Shown here piece after piece: positions 1 to 6,927 of a stretch of DNA of 10,059 bases. The DNA comes from Pseudanabaena sp. UBA1465 (GTDB lineage Bacteria; Cyanobacteriota; Cyanobacteriia; Pseudanabaenales; Pseudanabaenaceae). The notes beneath the pieces were generated by a model. That model was not told the DNA's origin. It made no database searches and worked only from the letters and a program-made list of their open reading frames with translations. A program made the position numbers and the translations under genes. How positions within the stretch are numbered: the first letter of the stretch is position 1; every line of letters begins with the position of its first letter. The DNA is taken from positions 29,324 through 39,382 of the forward strand of contig DCSN01000120.1 in assembly GCA_002325645.1 (NCBI GenBank). Direction: 5' to 3'.

Positions 1-57
1 TTCTTGGATGCAAGTAACAACCGATATATGTGAGTAAAGGTAATTTTGCTGAGCGCA

Positions 58-83
58 ATTTAGAAACTATATTTAGAAACTAT
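58..83. repeat. Perfect 13-bp tandem duplication
   Basis: The unit atttagaaactat occurs twice with no gap (58-70 and 71-83). It lies just upstream of the likely pncB promoter, so it could be a slippage duplication or a doubled regulator-binding half-site. The duplication is plain in the sequence; any regulatory role is inference. Bases 1-57 before it hold nothing I can identify. Confidence 0.75.
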
Positions 84-98
84 TAAATAAAAATATAC

Positions 99-126
99 TT
101 GCAATTTTGGTAAAAAACACTATAAT
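99..126 (+). promoter_or_regulatory. Predicted sigma70-type promoter for pncB
   Basis: A perfect -10 hexamer TATAAT lies at 121-126. A 4/6 match to the -35 consensus, TTGCAA, lies at 99-104, with a 16-bp spacer. The expected transcript start, near 133, leaves a leader of only about 23-26 nt before the start codon. The surrounding DNA is strongly AT-rich. Prediction by pattern only. Confidence 0.6.
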
Positions 127-155
127 AAAAATATATAAGCCTCTACCCTACTAAA

Positions 156-1520
156 GTGATGAGCGCGATAACCCTCAATCCTGCTGCCGATCAAATTGTT
201 AGCCTGAAGTCCGATACATTAAACATCGCTACGGATGAATATGCACTGCTCACTGATCTTTATCAACTAACGATGGGTGCTTGCTATGTGCAAGAGGGAT
301 GCGATCGCAAACGAGCGAGTTTTGAATTGTTTGTGCGCCGTTTGCCCGAAGGATTTGGCTACCTAATCGCGATGGGGATCGCTCAAGCAGTGGAGTATTT
401 GCAGAATCTCCATTTTACTGCTGAACAAATAAAAGCATTGCAAGCGACGGGAATCTTCGCTAAGGCTGATCGCCGCTTTTGGAAATTATTACAAAACTTC
501 CACTTTGAAGGAGATCTTTGGGCAGTTTCAGAAGGAACCGCACTTTTTGCCAATGAACCGTTTTTGAGAATTGAAGCACCCCTTTGGCAAGCGCAGTTAG
601 TGGAAACCTATTTGCTGAACACAATTAACTATCAGACTCTAATTGCCACTAGAGCCGCGAGAATGCGTGATGTGGCGGGCGATCGCCTTACCCTTTTAGA
701 ATTCGGGACAAGACGAGCCTTTAGTCCCCAAGCTTCTCTCTGGGCAGCAAGAGCCGCCCTCGCCGCAGGGATGGATGCGACATCAAATGTATTGGCGGCG
801 CTAAAATTAGACCGCCAACCGAGTGGCACGATGGCTCATGCTTTGGTCATGGCTTTGAGTGCAACAGCAGGAAGTGAAGCCCAAGCCTTTAGCGCTTTCC
901 ATCAAGTTTTCCCCGATAGTCCCCTCTTAATCGATACCTTCGACACGATCGCCGCTGCGCGTAATCTTGCCGCAAAGGTAAAATCTGGGGAAATGGAAGT
1001 CAATGGAGTTCGCATTGATTCAGGGGATATTGCCACAGTTTCTAAGGAGGTAAAAGCGATTCTTCCCGATGCTGCCATCTTCGCTAGTGGTGACATTGAC
1101 GAAGCCGAGATTTTGCGTCTCAAGTCATTGGGAGCACCCATTGATGGCTATGGTATCGGGACAAAGTTAGTAACAGGTGAGCCTGTAAATGGAGTTTATA
1201 AATTAGTGGAAATTGATAATATTCCTGTTTCCAAAAAATCAAGTGGTAAGCAAACGATTGCAGGGCGCAAACAAATCTGGCGCAGTTTCGAGAATGGTGT
1301 AATCTCAAGCGATCGCCTCACCCACATTTCTGAACTTCCTCAATCCAATGAGCAACCTTTACTGGAATGTATTATGCACAATGGCGAATTGTTGAAGTCT
1401 TTGGATGATTTGGATGCGATCGCTCAACGTACTCGTAAATCTGTGCAATCATTACCTCTAGCGGTCCGCCAGATTGCTAACCCAGAGACGATTTCTGTCT
1501 TAGTTGATATGAACTATTAA
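156..1520 (+). CDS. pncB: Nicotinate phosphoribosyltransferase
   Basis: Converts nicotinate and PRPP (with ATP) to nicotinate mononucleotide, the committed step of the cytosolic Preiss-Handler route to NAD. The 454 residues are full family length. Visible motifs are the N-terminal TDLYQLTM (33-40), EFGTRRA (182-188), GTMAHALV (224-231, with His228 a good candidate for the phosphorylated histidine), RIDSGD (286-291) and ASGDIDEAE with GYGIGT (310-336), the phosphate-binding part of the type II PRTase barrel. The frame opens with GTG at 156, followed at once by ATG at 159; either may start, and neither has a clear Shine-Dalgarno. Four HIP1 sites (301, 679, 1309, 1416) mark it as resident DNA. 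In many cyanobacteria I recall nadD and a NUDIX gene following pncB; here the downstream side is mobile debris. Assignment is secure. Confidence 0.96.
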   Translation: MMSAITLNPAADQIVSLKSDTLNIATDEYALLTDLYQLTMGACYVQEGCDRKRASFELFVRRLPEGFGYLIAMGIAQAVEYLQNLHFTAEQIKALQATGIFAKADRRFWKLLQNFHFEGDLWAVSEGTALFANEPFLRIEAPLWQAQLVETYLLNTINYQTLIATRAARMRDVAGDRLTLLEFGTRRAFSPQASLWAARAALAAGMDATSNVLAALKLDRQPSGTMAHALVMALSATAGSEAQAFSAFHQVFPDSPLLIDTFDTIAAARNLAAKVKSGEMEVNGVRIDSGDIATVSKEVKAILPDAAIFASGDIDEAEILRLKSLGAPIDGYGIGTKLVTGEPVNGVYKLVEIDNIPVSKKSSGKQTIAGRKQIWRSFENGVISSDRLTHISELPQSNEQPLLECIMHNGELLKSLDDLDAIAQRTRKSVQSLPLAVRQIANPETISVLVDMNY

Positions 1521-1558
1521 CACTCTCAGCGAGTAAAGCGACTGAGATTGCAGAGTAA

Positions 1559-1690
1559 TTAATTGTTGAGATTAATTCTCTGAGGCGCAGCCAAAGCACC
1601 TCTACCAACTCCCTCAAGGCAAAGCCCTAACATTGTCGCTACTTTTCTGAGTATATTTGCAGCACCATTACAATCTGCATTGATGTACCA
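1559..1690 (-). pseudogene. C-terminal remnant of a TnpB (IS200/IS605-type) protein
   Basis: The - strand reads 43 codons to a TAA at 1559-1561. They contain INADCNGAANILRKV and GRGALAAPQRI, the classic C-terminal end of many cyanobacterial TnpB/OrfB proteins: the last RuvC Asp sits in NAD, followed by the NGAANI helix. Nothing upstream restores the rest of the roughly 400-residue protein. The frame runs into a fold-back element at 1693-1797. With that element and one TA removed, the frame extends only about eight more codons before a TGA. This is a dead fragment, missing the N-terminal domain, most of RuvC and most of the zinc finger. No TnpA or IS end is visible. Family call is from memory of the motif; confidence in it is good. 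Confidence 0.8.
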
Positions 1691-1692
1691 AT

Positions 1693-1797
1693 TACAGCAA
1701 AACTCGATCAAACCCGCCACAAGAAGGGTCGCAGGGCGAAGCCCCGCAACGGGTTTTATATTTTAATTTGTGGCGGGTTTGAAAACAAATTGCTGTA
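1693..1797. mobile_element. Fold-back MITE-like element, copy 1 (TA-flanked)
   Basis: A 105-bp near-palindrome including a TA at each end (1693-1694 and 1796-1797). Its arms start CAGCAA and end TTGCTG, and share a perfect inner 15-bp block, tcaaacccgccacaa at 1708-1722 against its complement at 1768-1782. The outer TTACAGCAA block at 1692-1700 pairs with 1790-1798. The loop carries GC-rich gggcgaagcccc-type sequence. There is no coding capacity. TA flanks and terminal repeats fit a non-autonomous element moved by an IS630/Tc1-mariner-type transposase (inference). It lies directly against the TnpB remnant. Confidence 0.75.
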
Positions 1798-1873
1798 AGC
1801 AAACCAGAAAGTATGCCGAGTCAAAGGAAAAAAATATGACTCAAGTTATTGAGGGCTGGATTGACAGACTCCC

Positions 1874-1906
1874 GAACGTAGGGGAATAAATTCCCCGTTC
1901 GTTTTT
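1874..1906 (+). terminator. Terminator-like hairpin with T-run
   Basis: GGGGAA (1881-1886) pairs with TTCCCC (1891-1896) around a TAAA loop. An outer GAAC/GTTC pairing (1874-1877 with 1897-1900) is separated by a bulge, and GTTTTT follows. This is the shape of a rho-independent terminator for + strand transcription. The only + strand gene upstream is pncB, about 350 bp away, so it may end read-through from pncB or belong to the eroded insertion sequence. Pattern-based only. Confidence 0.45.
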
Positions 1907-1967
1907 ACTCAGGTCTGAAGACGCTGAGTTTGCAAACGTATCGCATTATCTTTTATCACAAACATCA

Positions 1968-1992
1968 AAAGGCGGCGCAATGCGCCGCCTTT
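1968..1992. repeat. Perfect 25-bp GC-rich palindrome, possible bidirectional terminator
   Basis: AAAGGCGGCGCA, a central A, then its exact complement TGCGCCGCCTTT. The stem is GC-rich with short A/T ends, TTT on the + strand and TTTTG on the - strand. It can act as a weak terminator in either direction or be a REP-like repeat. It ends 6 bp before the second fold-back element. The perfect symmetry is seen directly; the function is inference. Confidence 0.6.
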
Positions 1993-1998
1993 GACTAT

Positions 1999-2103
1999 TA
2001 CAGCGCTTTGCCCTCAAATCCGAACCAAAAAAAAGTTTAAAAGTGTTGCTAAGCAACACTTTTAAACTTTTTCTTGTGGTTCGTTTGATCAAAAATTGCT
2101 GTA
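1999..2103. mobile_element. Fold-back MITE-like element, copy 2 (TA-flanked)
   Basis: Exactly 105 bp including terminal TAs, the same size as copy 1. Its left end reads tacagcgctttgccctcaaa and its right end, complemented, tacagcaatttttgatcaaa; both then continue into a CGAACCA block. The TACAGC terminus and the TCAAA about 15 bp in are shared with copy 1. The interior is different: a perfect 43-bp palindrome at 2030-2072 (21-bp arms around one A). No ORF. The shared ends, equal length and TA flanks make one element family very likely; mobilisation by an IS630-like transposase is inference. Confidence 0.75.
2027..2072 (-). terminator. Strong hairpin terminator supplied by fold-back copy 2
   Basis: The 43-bp palindrome (2030-2072) has core gtgttgct-a-agcaacac. 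On the - strand it is followed by eight T residues (complement of 2027-2034). It lies about 100 bp past the stop of the hydrolase gene and has the form of an intrinsic terminator for it. This is a case where the inserted repeat may have become the gene's transcript end (inference). Confidence 0.5.
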
Positions 2104-2116
2104 GGGTTTTGATTTG

Positions 2117-2136
2117 TCCTAATACATCCTAATACA
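2117..2136. repeat. 10-bp tandem duplication
   Basis: tcctaataca is repeated directly at 2117-2126 and 2127-2136, between fold-back copy 2 and the end of the hydrolase gene. No function apparent. Confidence 0.6.
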
Positions 2137-2170
2137 GGTGACTACGACTATACATTTCGTTTGTCGATGC

Positions 2171-2845
2171 TTACAGATACACTGCCCAAATATCAACTAC
2201 CTCTTGGGAGCCATACCATTTACCCGATCGCGGTGAATGATAGACACCATCGATCGCCATATTCTTGGCTCCATTCAAATAAGCTGCCTCAATCGGAATT
2301 ATGCCATCACCCCAGACATCACCTTGACCAATTGTCAGTTCATAACTACTATAGGCAAGCCATTTTTTTGGTGTAGATTTTTTGCCTTGTACCGTATTTC
2401 CTGCTACGCAAATATATTCAATATCATCATAAAAAGCATCAGGATAATTGTCATTGACAAAACCCAAATTTGGCAGCGACCAAGGTTCGAGGCTGCGTTG
2501 GGGAGTTCCCAGACAAACGAGTTTGGCAACTTTAGAACGTGCATTCCAAACCTTGTCATAATAGGGGCGATCGCCTAGATAAATCCGTGAGAGCCAACCG
2601 CCTGCGGAATGGGCAATGATATTTACCTTCGATGCACCCGTTCTGGCTAATTCCTGATTTACGGTTTGGTCAAGTTTTTCTAAAATGGGCGCGATTGATC
2701 GTCCGCCCACCGTGGGAACCCAGTCCCACCATTTCAAAGGAACTACCGTTGCTGATAAATTTTTATTTTCTAATTTTTGGGCGATCGGGATGTAATCCGA
2801 TGCCCCTGCGAGATATCCCGCCAGAATAATATTGGGGTTAGTCAT
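2171..2845 (-). CDS. Alpha/beta-hydrolase, lipase/esterase-like
   Basis: A 224-residue protein with the alpha/beta-hydrolase pattern. The early strand and oxyanion region is NIILAGYLAG (5-14). The nucleophile elbow is AHSAGG, with Ser80 and His replacing the first Gly of GxSxG's usual neighbours. The probable acid is Asp180 in the segment WGDGIIP, and the probable catalytic His is His203 in VYHSP. The layout resembles the PGAP1/lipase class-2-like hydrolases of cyanobacteria and plants, which cleave ester bonds of lipids; the true substrate is not deducible. No signal peptide, so probably cytosolic. Start is the ATG at 2843-2845, without a clear Shine-Dalgarno. One HIP1 site (2567) suggests native-type composition. 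It is co-directional with the helicase operon but 134 bp downstream of it across an attC-like spacer. Confidence 0.85.
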   Translation of the reverse strand: MTNPNIILAGYLAGASDYIPIAQKLENKNLSATVVPLKWWDWVPTVGGRSIAPILEKLDQTVNQELARTGASKVNIIAHSAGGWLSRIYLGDRPYYDKVWNARSKVAKLVCLGTPQRSLEPWSLPNLGFVNDNYPDAFYDDIEYICVAGNTVQGKKSTPKKWLAYSSYELTIGQGDVWGDGIIPIEAAYLNGAKNMAIDGVYHSPRSGKWYGSQEVVDIWAVYL

Positions 2846-2849
2846 ATTA

Positions 2850-2945
2850 TGTTAGTAAAGTTAAGCCGCACAGTTAAATGTTGGTTTTTACAGATTACCC
2901 CTAAATGATCGGCTCTAACGTTCGGCTCTAACGCATTGTTATGCT
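2850..2945 (-). repeat. Degenerate integron attC-like site
   Basis: Read on the - strand, the spacer begins near 2942 with TAACAATGCGTTAGAGCCGA, very like the left half (R''/L'') of integron cassette attC sites. About 60 nt later, at 2860-2868 (complement), CGGCTTAAC resembles the paired L' box. The AGCCG and CGGCT blocks are complementary, as in attC hairpins. The final GTTRRRY core is not seen; the sequence there reads CTAAC instead. Length, about 95 bp, and position (3' of one - strand gene, before the next) fit an attC. Tandem tcggctctaacg copies lie at 2909-2920 and 2922-2933. Could be a decayed cassette junction or a chance or repeat-family resemblance. Confidence 0.35.
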
Positions 2946-2979
2946 GTTTGACTTTGTGGGGCTGACTTTGATACTAAAC

Positions 2980-3429
2980 TTATGCTTTAGCTGGACTAAG
3001 CTTCCTCAAAATTTGTCCAACACTGCCATATCTTTCACCAGTTAAACCTTCCAACTCGTGTTCAATATCTTCTAGCCAACCAAGCTTACTTGACCATTTC
3101 CCTGTCGATAACTGTTTGGCAGCATGAACAGGAATACCCTCATCATCAACATATAGTGCAATTTTTTCATATCCCGCATCTAATGCTGCGCTATCACAAG
3201 TCATATAGCCTAATGTTTGATAAGCCTGTATATAAGCCGATAGTGTTTCCTCCATTGGTACACCTTCAACCCAGTAAAATTCATCTTCTGGAGTGGGTTG
3301 CCACCAACGCTCTTGATCTCCTGCTGCCCAAGAAAAACAGTTATATTCTTGAGATTTTGGACTGGTAACATCATAATCAGTCTTGGCTAGGTTGGGGTAA
3401 CGTAGCTCTAAATGAATTGCTTTAGTCAT
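2980..3429 (-). CDS. DUF7689-like protein with papain-like Cys/His signature
   Basis: A 149-residue soluble protein of no assigned function. Conserved-looking blocks are YNCFSWAAGD (29-38), RWWQPTPED (41-49), YWVEGVPMEETLSAY (52-66), VHAAKQLSTGKWSSKLG (101-117) and LEDIEHELEGL (119-129). I recognise these from a bacterial family I believe is now called DUF7689 (from memory). The order of a helix-starting Cys31, then His102 opening a strand, then acidic residues around 120-124 recalls NlpC/P60 or papain-like hydrolases; that is inference. The gene starts 6 bp after the helicase stop (TAA, ttttcg, ATG) with no Shine-Dalgarno in the gap, so it is probably translated by coupling. No HIP1 site. 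It must work with the helicase or its C-terminal domain. Confidence 0.8.
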   Translation of the reverse strand: MTKAIHLELRYPNLAKTDYDVTSPKSQEYNCFSWAAGDQERWWQPTPEDEFYWVEGVPMEETLSAYIQAYQTLGYMTCDSAALDAGYEKIALYVDDEGIPVHAAKQLSTGKWSSKLGWLEDIEHELEGLTGERYGSVGQILRKLSPAKA

Positions 3430-3435
3430 CGAAAA

Positions 3436-6400
3436 TTAAGCCACATATCCTTGTTTTTTACCCCAATTCAACCAATCTTCTGCCATGAGCTTGATTTTAC
3501 CTTTATGTTCTGGTTGCACAGGGTTTTCTTGGGTAATTTGACGTAGTGCTGTTAGCCAATATAGGGGATTTTGGGTTAAATCTTGGAGCATGAAAGGGAT
3601 CACGGATTTCCCCATATTAATAATTTCCTGATAAATGGGATGTTTAGATATTTCAACAGTTGATGACATACCTTCTACATCTTGAGTCCATTGATCGGCA
3701 AGTTCATGAAATTTTTCTTGGATCTCATTTTCTTCATTTTCTAGAATTGCTGCATCAGGATCATCAACAATTGCAATTAAAGCAACGGGTACAGGTACAA
3801 AATAACTTGATTCTTCATCTAGAAATTCATCACCGCCCAGACTAAAAGAATTTTGTACCCATTCTGATATCTGTTTTCCTGCTAACTTTGATTGAGTAAT
3901 TACTTCAGATGATGGAGATGCCCCACCTTGTACAGATTGTTCTTCTAAAAATGTGATCATTTTATGTACATCATTGGCAGAAGCCCCATTAGGATTTTCT
4001 GGCTGACTGAGATCAGTCGCAAAAGTATAATAAGTCAAATATTTAGCTGAGTCTGATGATCTATTTTTCTCTAGTTCGCGTAGTGGGTGCGTGGCAAACA
4101 TCAAATAAGAGCATCCGTTAAGATTTGGGAAACGATCACATAGTTTTTGTGCAGAAACAGCTATAAAATCTGCTTGTTTTTGTCTAGCAAGAGACTGGGC
4201 TAAATTTCCAATAGGATCGCTCTCCCGAAGAGGTTGATGCTGTCTAATGACTTGATCGCTTTCTTGTATATGTCGTTCTCCCATGAACCAAGGCATCAAA
4301 CCCGCGAGTCCATTAGAATTTTTCTCTTGACTAGATTTCTCTCGACTAAAAAGCGCAAACTCTGGATCAAAGTTAAATCTAATTTTTTTCTTTCTAGAGG
4401 GTGTGATCTCAAGAATATCAGAAGTAGCAGACTCCATCTCTGTTTTCTCCTCTCCAAAAACAGGACGTTGCCACTCTTCTGTTTTAAACTCCAACTTGTG
4501 TTTATAGGAGTCATATTGAGTAACGCCTAAGTCGTGCCAAACTTTGAGCCGTTTGAGTAAATCATTACGATCTAGAACTGAATCAAGTTTTAGCTTGGCA
4601 TTCAAGTCGCTAAAAACGTCCTTCATGGCTTCTCCATTTTGTTTTGCCACTTTTAAAGACTCATCTACAGTATTAAAATCCTTAGTCTCAATAGCAATTC
4701 TAATTTTTTCCTGTTGTTTACTATCAAGTTGTCCCAGAATTTTTAACTGTATCTGAGGCTCTGTAAAACCTGCTTCTATTAAACGATCTACTAAAAAAGT
4801 ATCTCTTCTTTCAGCTAATGTTCCTTCCAAAATAAGATAGTAAGCAGTGACATCAGAAGTTTGCCCCAATCGAGCAACTCGCCCATTACGTTGCATTAAA
4901 ACCGCAGGGTCAGGACTAAGATCCCAATGCACGACTTTATTTGCTACTTGAAAATCTAAGCCTTCATCAGCAGCAGATGTCGCTACAAGAATACGGTAGC
5001 TTTTATTTCGATCATAAAATTTTTTGACTACTTCTTGTCGTTCCTCAGTACTCATAGAGCCAGTAATCGCAAGACTTTCCTTGTCAAAAGTTGCGGTAAC
5101 GATAGTAGTAGTTTGTAAAACCTCAGTGAAAACCAAAAAGCGAGAATCTGGATGCGCTTCAAGCATAGCTTTCAACCAATTTATCTTGGCATTCTCTACA
5201 CTACTACCCGATCTAAGTAAATTTAGAGCTAGTTCTGTTAGCTCTAGTATTTCTTCAGGTAATGCTTCTAAATCAGTGTCTTCATCCTCATCATCTTTAT
5301 CTTTTTTTGGCTTAACATTCTCCAATAATTTCTTCTGGAAACCAAAAATAGCTGGTACACTGCCCTCTGCTAGGTTTCTAGCCGAAAAAGAAAAGTTGCT
5401 ATCGGAAGGAAAAACTACTTCTTTAGCATACTCATGTTCTCTATTCTCGTCAAACACTGATAGGCATTTAGAAATTTCTCTAATTAATGTTCTTAGAATT
5501 TCTGCGCTGGCTGAATTGTCTGCCTTGTAGGCTTTTTCGTTTTGCCATTTAGAATGATGACGAACACACCAACGAAATAGCCAACAAGCACCTGCTAAAG
5601 AACTACTTGTCAACCTTGTTTCAAGATGAGCGCTAGCAAAGCCACCAATACTTTCACCGTGATTTCGATGAATACGCTGTACTGTTCTGATAATTTTTCT
5701 GAGTGTTGACAGATAATCTTCACAAGTCTTTTCAAGTTGAGGCTCACCTTCACGAAGGTTTGGGTCATTTTCACGATGAGGACGAACTATAGTTAATTTT
5801 GGGAATAGTCGCTTGTCTGACCAGTTACGAATTTCATCCTGTTGCCGCCAAATTAATGAGATCGGTGAATCTTCTTTAGATATTTCTTCTAAAAGGCGTT
5901 TCTGATCAACATCTTTTAGATAAGCATCTTTTAAAGCGGTTTTGTGTGCTAACAATCGCAATAAGTTTGTAAATCGATTTGCAGAGCGGAAAGGTGTAGC
6001 ACTCATCAGAATAACTAATTCTGGCGGTTCGGAATCTTGCCAAAATTTGCCTGAAATTATTTGATATGCAGCTTTGTAAGCCTGTGTTGTATCGGCTGCT
6101 AATTCTGGCAATTCTCCGTTTAGGTCAGCATCGCTTGAACAGTGATGACACTCATCAATGATGATGATATTAGGTCTAATATGACTCGGTAATTCCTTCT
6201 TGTCACTGCTGTCAATATAACGTTTAGCAGCGTGCATACTAGCAATCCGAATACCTTTTTGACTGATGCGATCGCCATATTCCTTAAAAGATTCCACAAC
6301 ACTAATAACGCTCTCATCCCCAGCACTAACTTTAATCACACTACGCAGCTTTTCTCTAACATCTTCTGTCAATCCTCCCGATGTTAAGTAAAGACATCGA

Positions 6401-6927
6401 AGATCATCTTTTTGCGTGATTAGTTTGTCTCTAAGAATCAACCCAACCTCGATGGTTTTACCTAAACCAACTTCATCAGCGATCAAAATTCGCTTAATGC
6501 GAGATTCATGATTTTTGAGGTATTGCTGCAATGCTAGTTGATGAGGAAATGGATCTTTATCACTTGCAGTAATACGACCAGAATAAATATTTGTTAGTAG
6601 CTCTAACGCACCAAGTCTCAAGACAGTTTGAACATGATGATTAGGATTTAAATAATTTGCTTCAAGGACACTTTCACCCACATAGTAAGCAAGTTTTTCT
6701 TTAAGCTCCGACCATGACGATACGTCAGGAAATTTAGCTATGATTTGATGCCAGTCGCGTAAATTTTTGCAACGGATACCACGCCGACTTATTACGCTAT
6801 CTTCGCTGTCGGTTGTTTCGATCGCGTAAGCAAGATGGGTATAAGCATCATGCTTCATGCCGTCAACCCAGACGATATCTGCGTGACTGTCGCTTTCAGA
6901 TGGAATTTCAAACAGTCTATAGGTCAT
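3436..6927 (-). CDS. SNF2/RapA-type DEAH helicase with a C-terminal small-protein domain
   Basis: A 1163-residue superfamily 2 ATPase that should translocate on DNA. An N-terminal domain (1-125) precedes motif I ADEVGLGKT (150-158), motif II DECH (258-261), motif III SATPF (309-313), a FLVFTEV strand (597-603), motif V VATSAADEGLDFQ (648-660) and motif VI QRNGRVARLGQ (679-689, arginine finger). An acidic linker, KDKDDEDEDTD, lies at 542-552 between the two RecA lobes. Residues 700-1050 are unassigned. Residues about 1069-1163 form a separate domain containing HPIYQEIINMG and LTALRQITQENPVQPE. No nuclease or methylase motif is seen. ATG at 6925-6927 has a weak GGGA-type site. Similar enzymes occur in DISARM (DrmD) and Zorya (ZorD), but no partners of those systems are in the window. 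One HIP1 site in 3.5 kb suggests acquired DNA. Confidence 0.88.
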   Translation of the reverse strand: MTYRLFEIPSESDSHADIVWVDGMKHDAYTHLAYAIETTDSEDSVISRRGIRCKNLRDWHQIIAKFPDVSSWSELKEKLAYYVGESVLEANYLNPNHHVQTVLRLGALELLTNIYSGRITASDKDPFPHQLALQQYLKNHESRIKRILIADEVGLGKTIEVGLILRDKLITQKDDLRCLYLTSGGLTEDVREKLRSVIKVSAGDESVISVVESFKEYGDRISQKGIRIASMHAAKRYIDSSDKKELPSHIRPNIIIIDECHHCSSDADLNGELPELAADTTQAYKAAYQIISGKFWQDSEPPELVILMSATPFRSANRFTNLLRLLAHKTALKDAYLKDVDQKRLLEEISKEDSPISLIWRQQDEIRNWSDKRLFPKLTIVRPHRENDPNLREGEPQLEKTCEDYLSTLRKIIRTVQRIHRNHGESIGGFASAHLETRLTSSSLAGACWLFRWCVRHHSKWQNEKAYKADNSASAEILRTLIREISKCLSVFDENREHEYAKEVVFPSDSNFSFSARNLAEGSVPAIFGFQKKLLENVKPKKDKDDEDEDTDLEALPEEILELTELALNLLRSGSSVENAKINWLKAMLEAHPDSRFLVFTEVLQTTTIVTATFDKESLAITGSMSTEERQEVVKKFYDRNKSYRILVATSAADEGLDFQVANKVVHWDLSPDPAVLMQRNGRVARLGQTSDVTAYYLILEGTLAERRDTFLVDRLIEAGFTEPQIQLKILGQLDSKQQEKIRIAIETKDFNTVDESLKVAKQNGEAMKDVFSDLNAKLKLDSVLDRNDLLKRLKVWHDLGVTQYDSYKHKLEFKTEEWQRPVFGEEKTEMESATSDILEITPSRKKKIRFNFDPEFALFSREKSSQEKNSNGLAGLMPWFMGERHIQESDQVIRQHQPLRESDPIGNLAQSLARQKQADFIAVSAQKLCDRFPNLNGCSYLMFATHPLRELEKNRSSDSAKYLTYYTFATDLSQPENPNGASANDVHKMITFLEEQSVQGGASPSSEVITQSKLAGKQISEWVQNSFSLGGDEFLDEESSYFVPVPVALIAIVDDPDAAILENEENEIQEKFHELADQWTQDVEGMSSTVEISKHPIYQEIINMGKSVIPFMLQDLTQNPLYWLTALRQITQENPVQPEHKGKIKLMAEDWLNWGKKQGYVA

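Noticed and set aside
1522..1556. Hairpin just after pncB (ctcag/ctgag or actct/agagt pairing) as a terminator or as a TnpB guide-RNA (omegaRNA) end
   Set aside because: The two pairings are only 5 bp, exclude each other and lack a T-run. With the TnpB gene reduced to its tail there is no basis to claim a guide RNA.
1836..1889. A 17-codon ORF (MTQVIEGWIDRLPNVGE) with an AAGGA 8 bp before its ATG
   Set aside because: It is very short, overlaps the terminator-like hairpin and has no recognised relatives. It is more likely chance or part of eroded insertion-sequence DNA, though a leader peptide cannot be excluded.
2171..2845. The hydrolase as a third member of the helicase operon
   Set aside because: It is co-directional but separated by 134 bp containing an attC-like spacer, and has its own HIP1 site. 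Membership in the same unit is not supported.
3436..6927. Naming the helicase DrmD (DISARM) or ZorD (Zorya)
   Set aside because: The ATPase motifs are shared by many SNF2/RapA-type enzymes, no partner genes of either system are present, and the C-terminal domain points to a different context.
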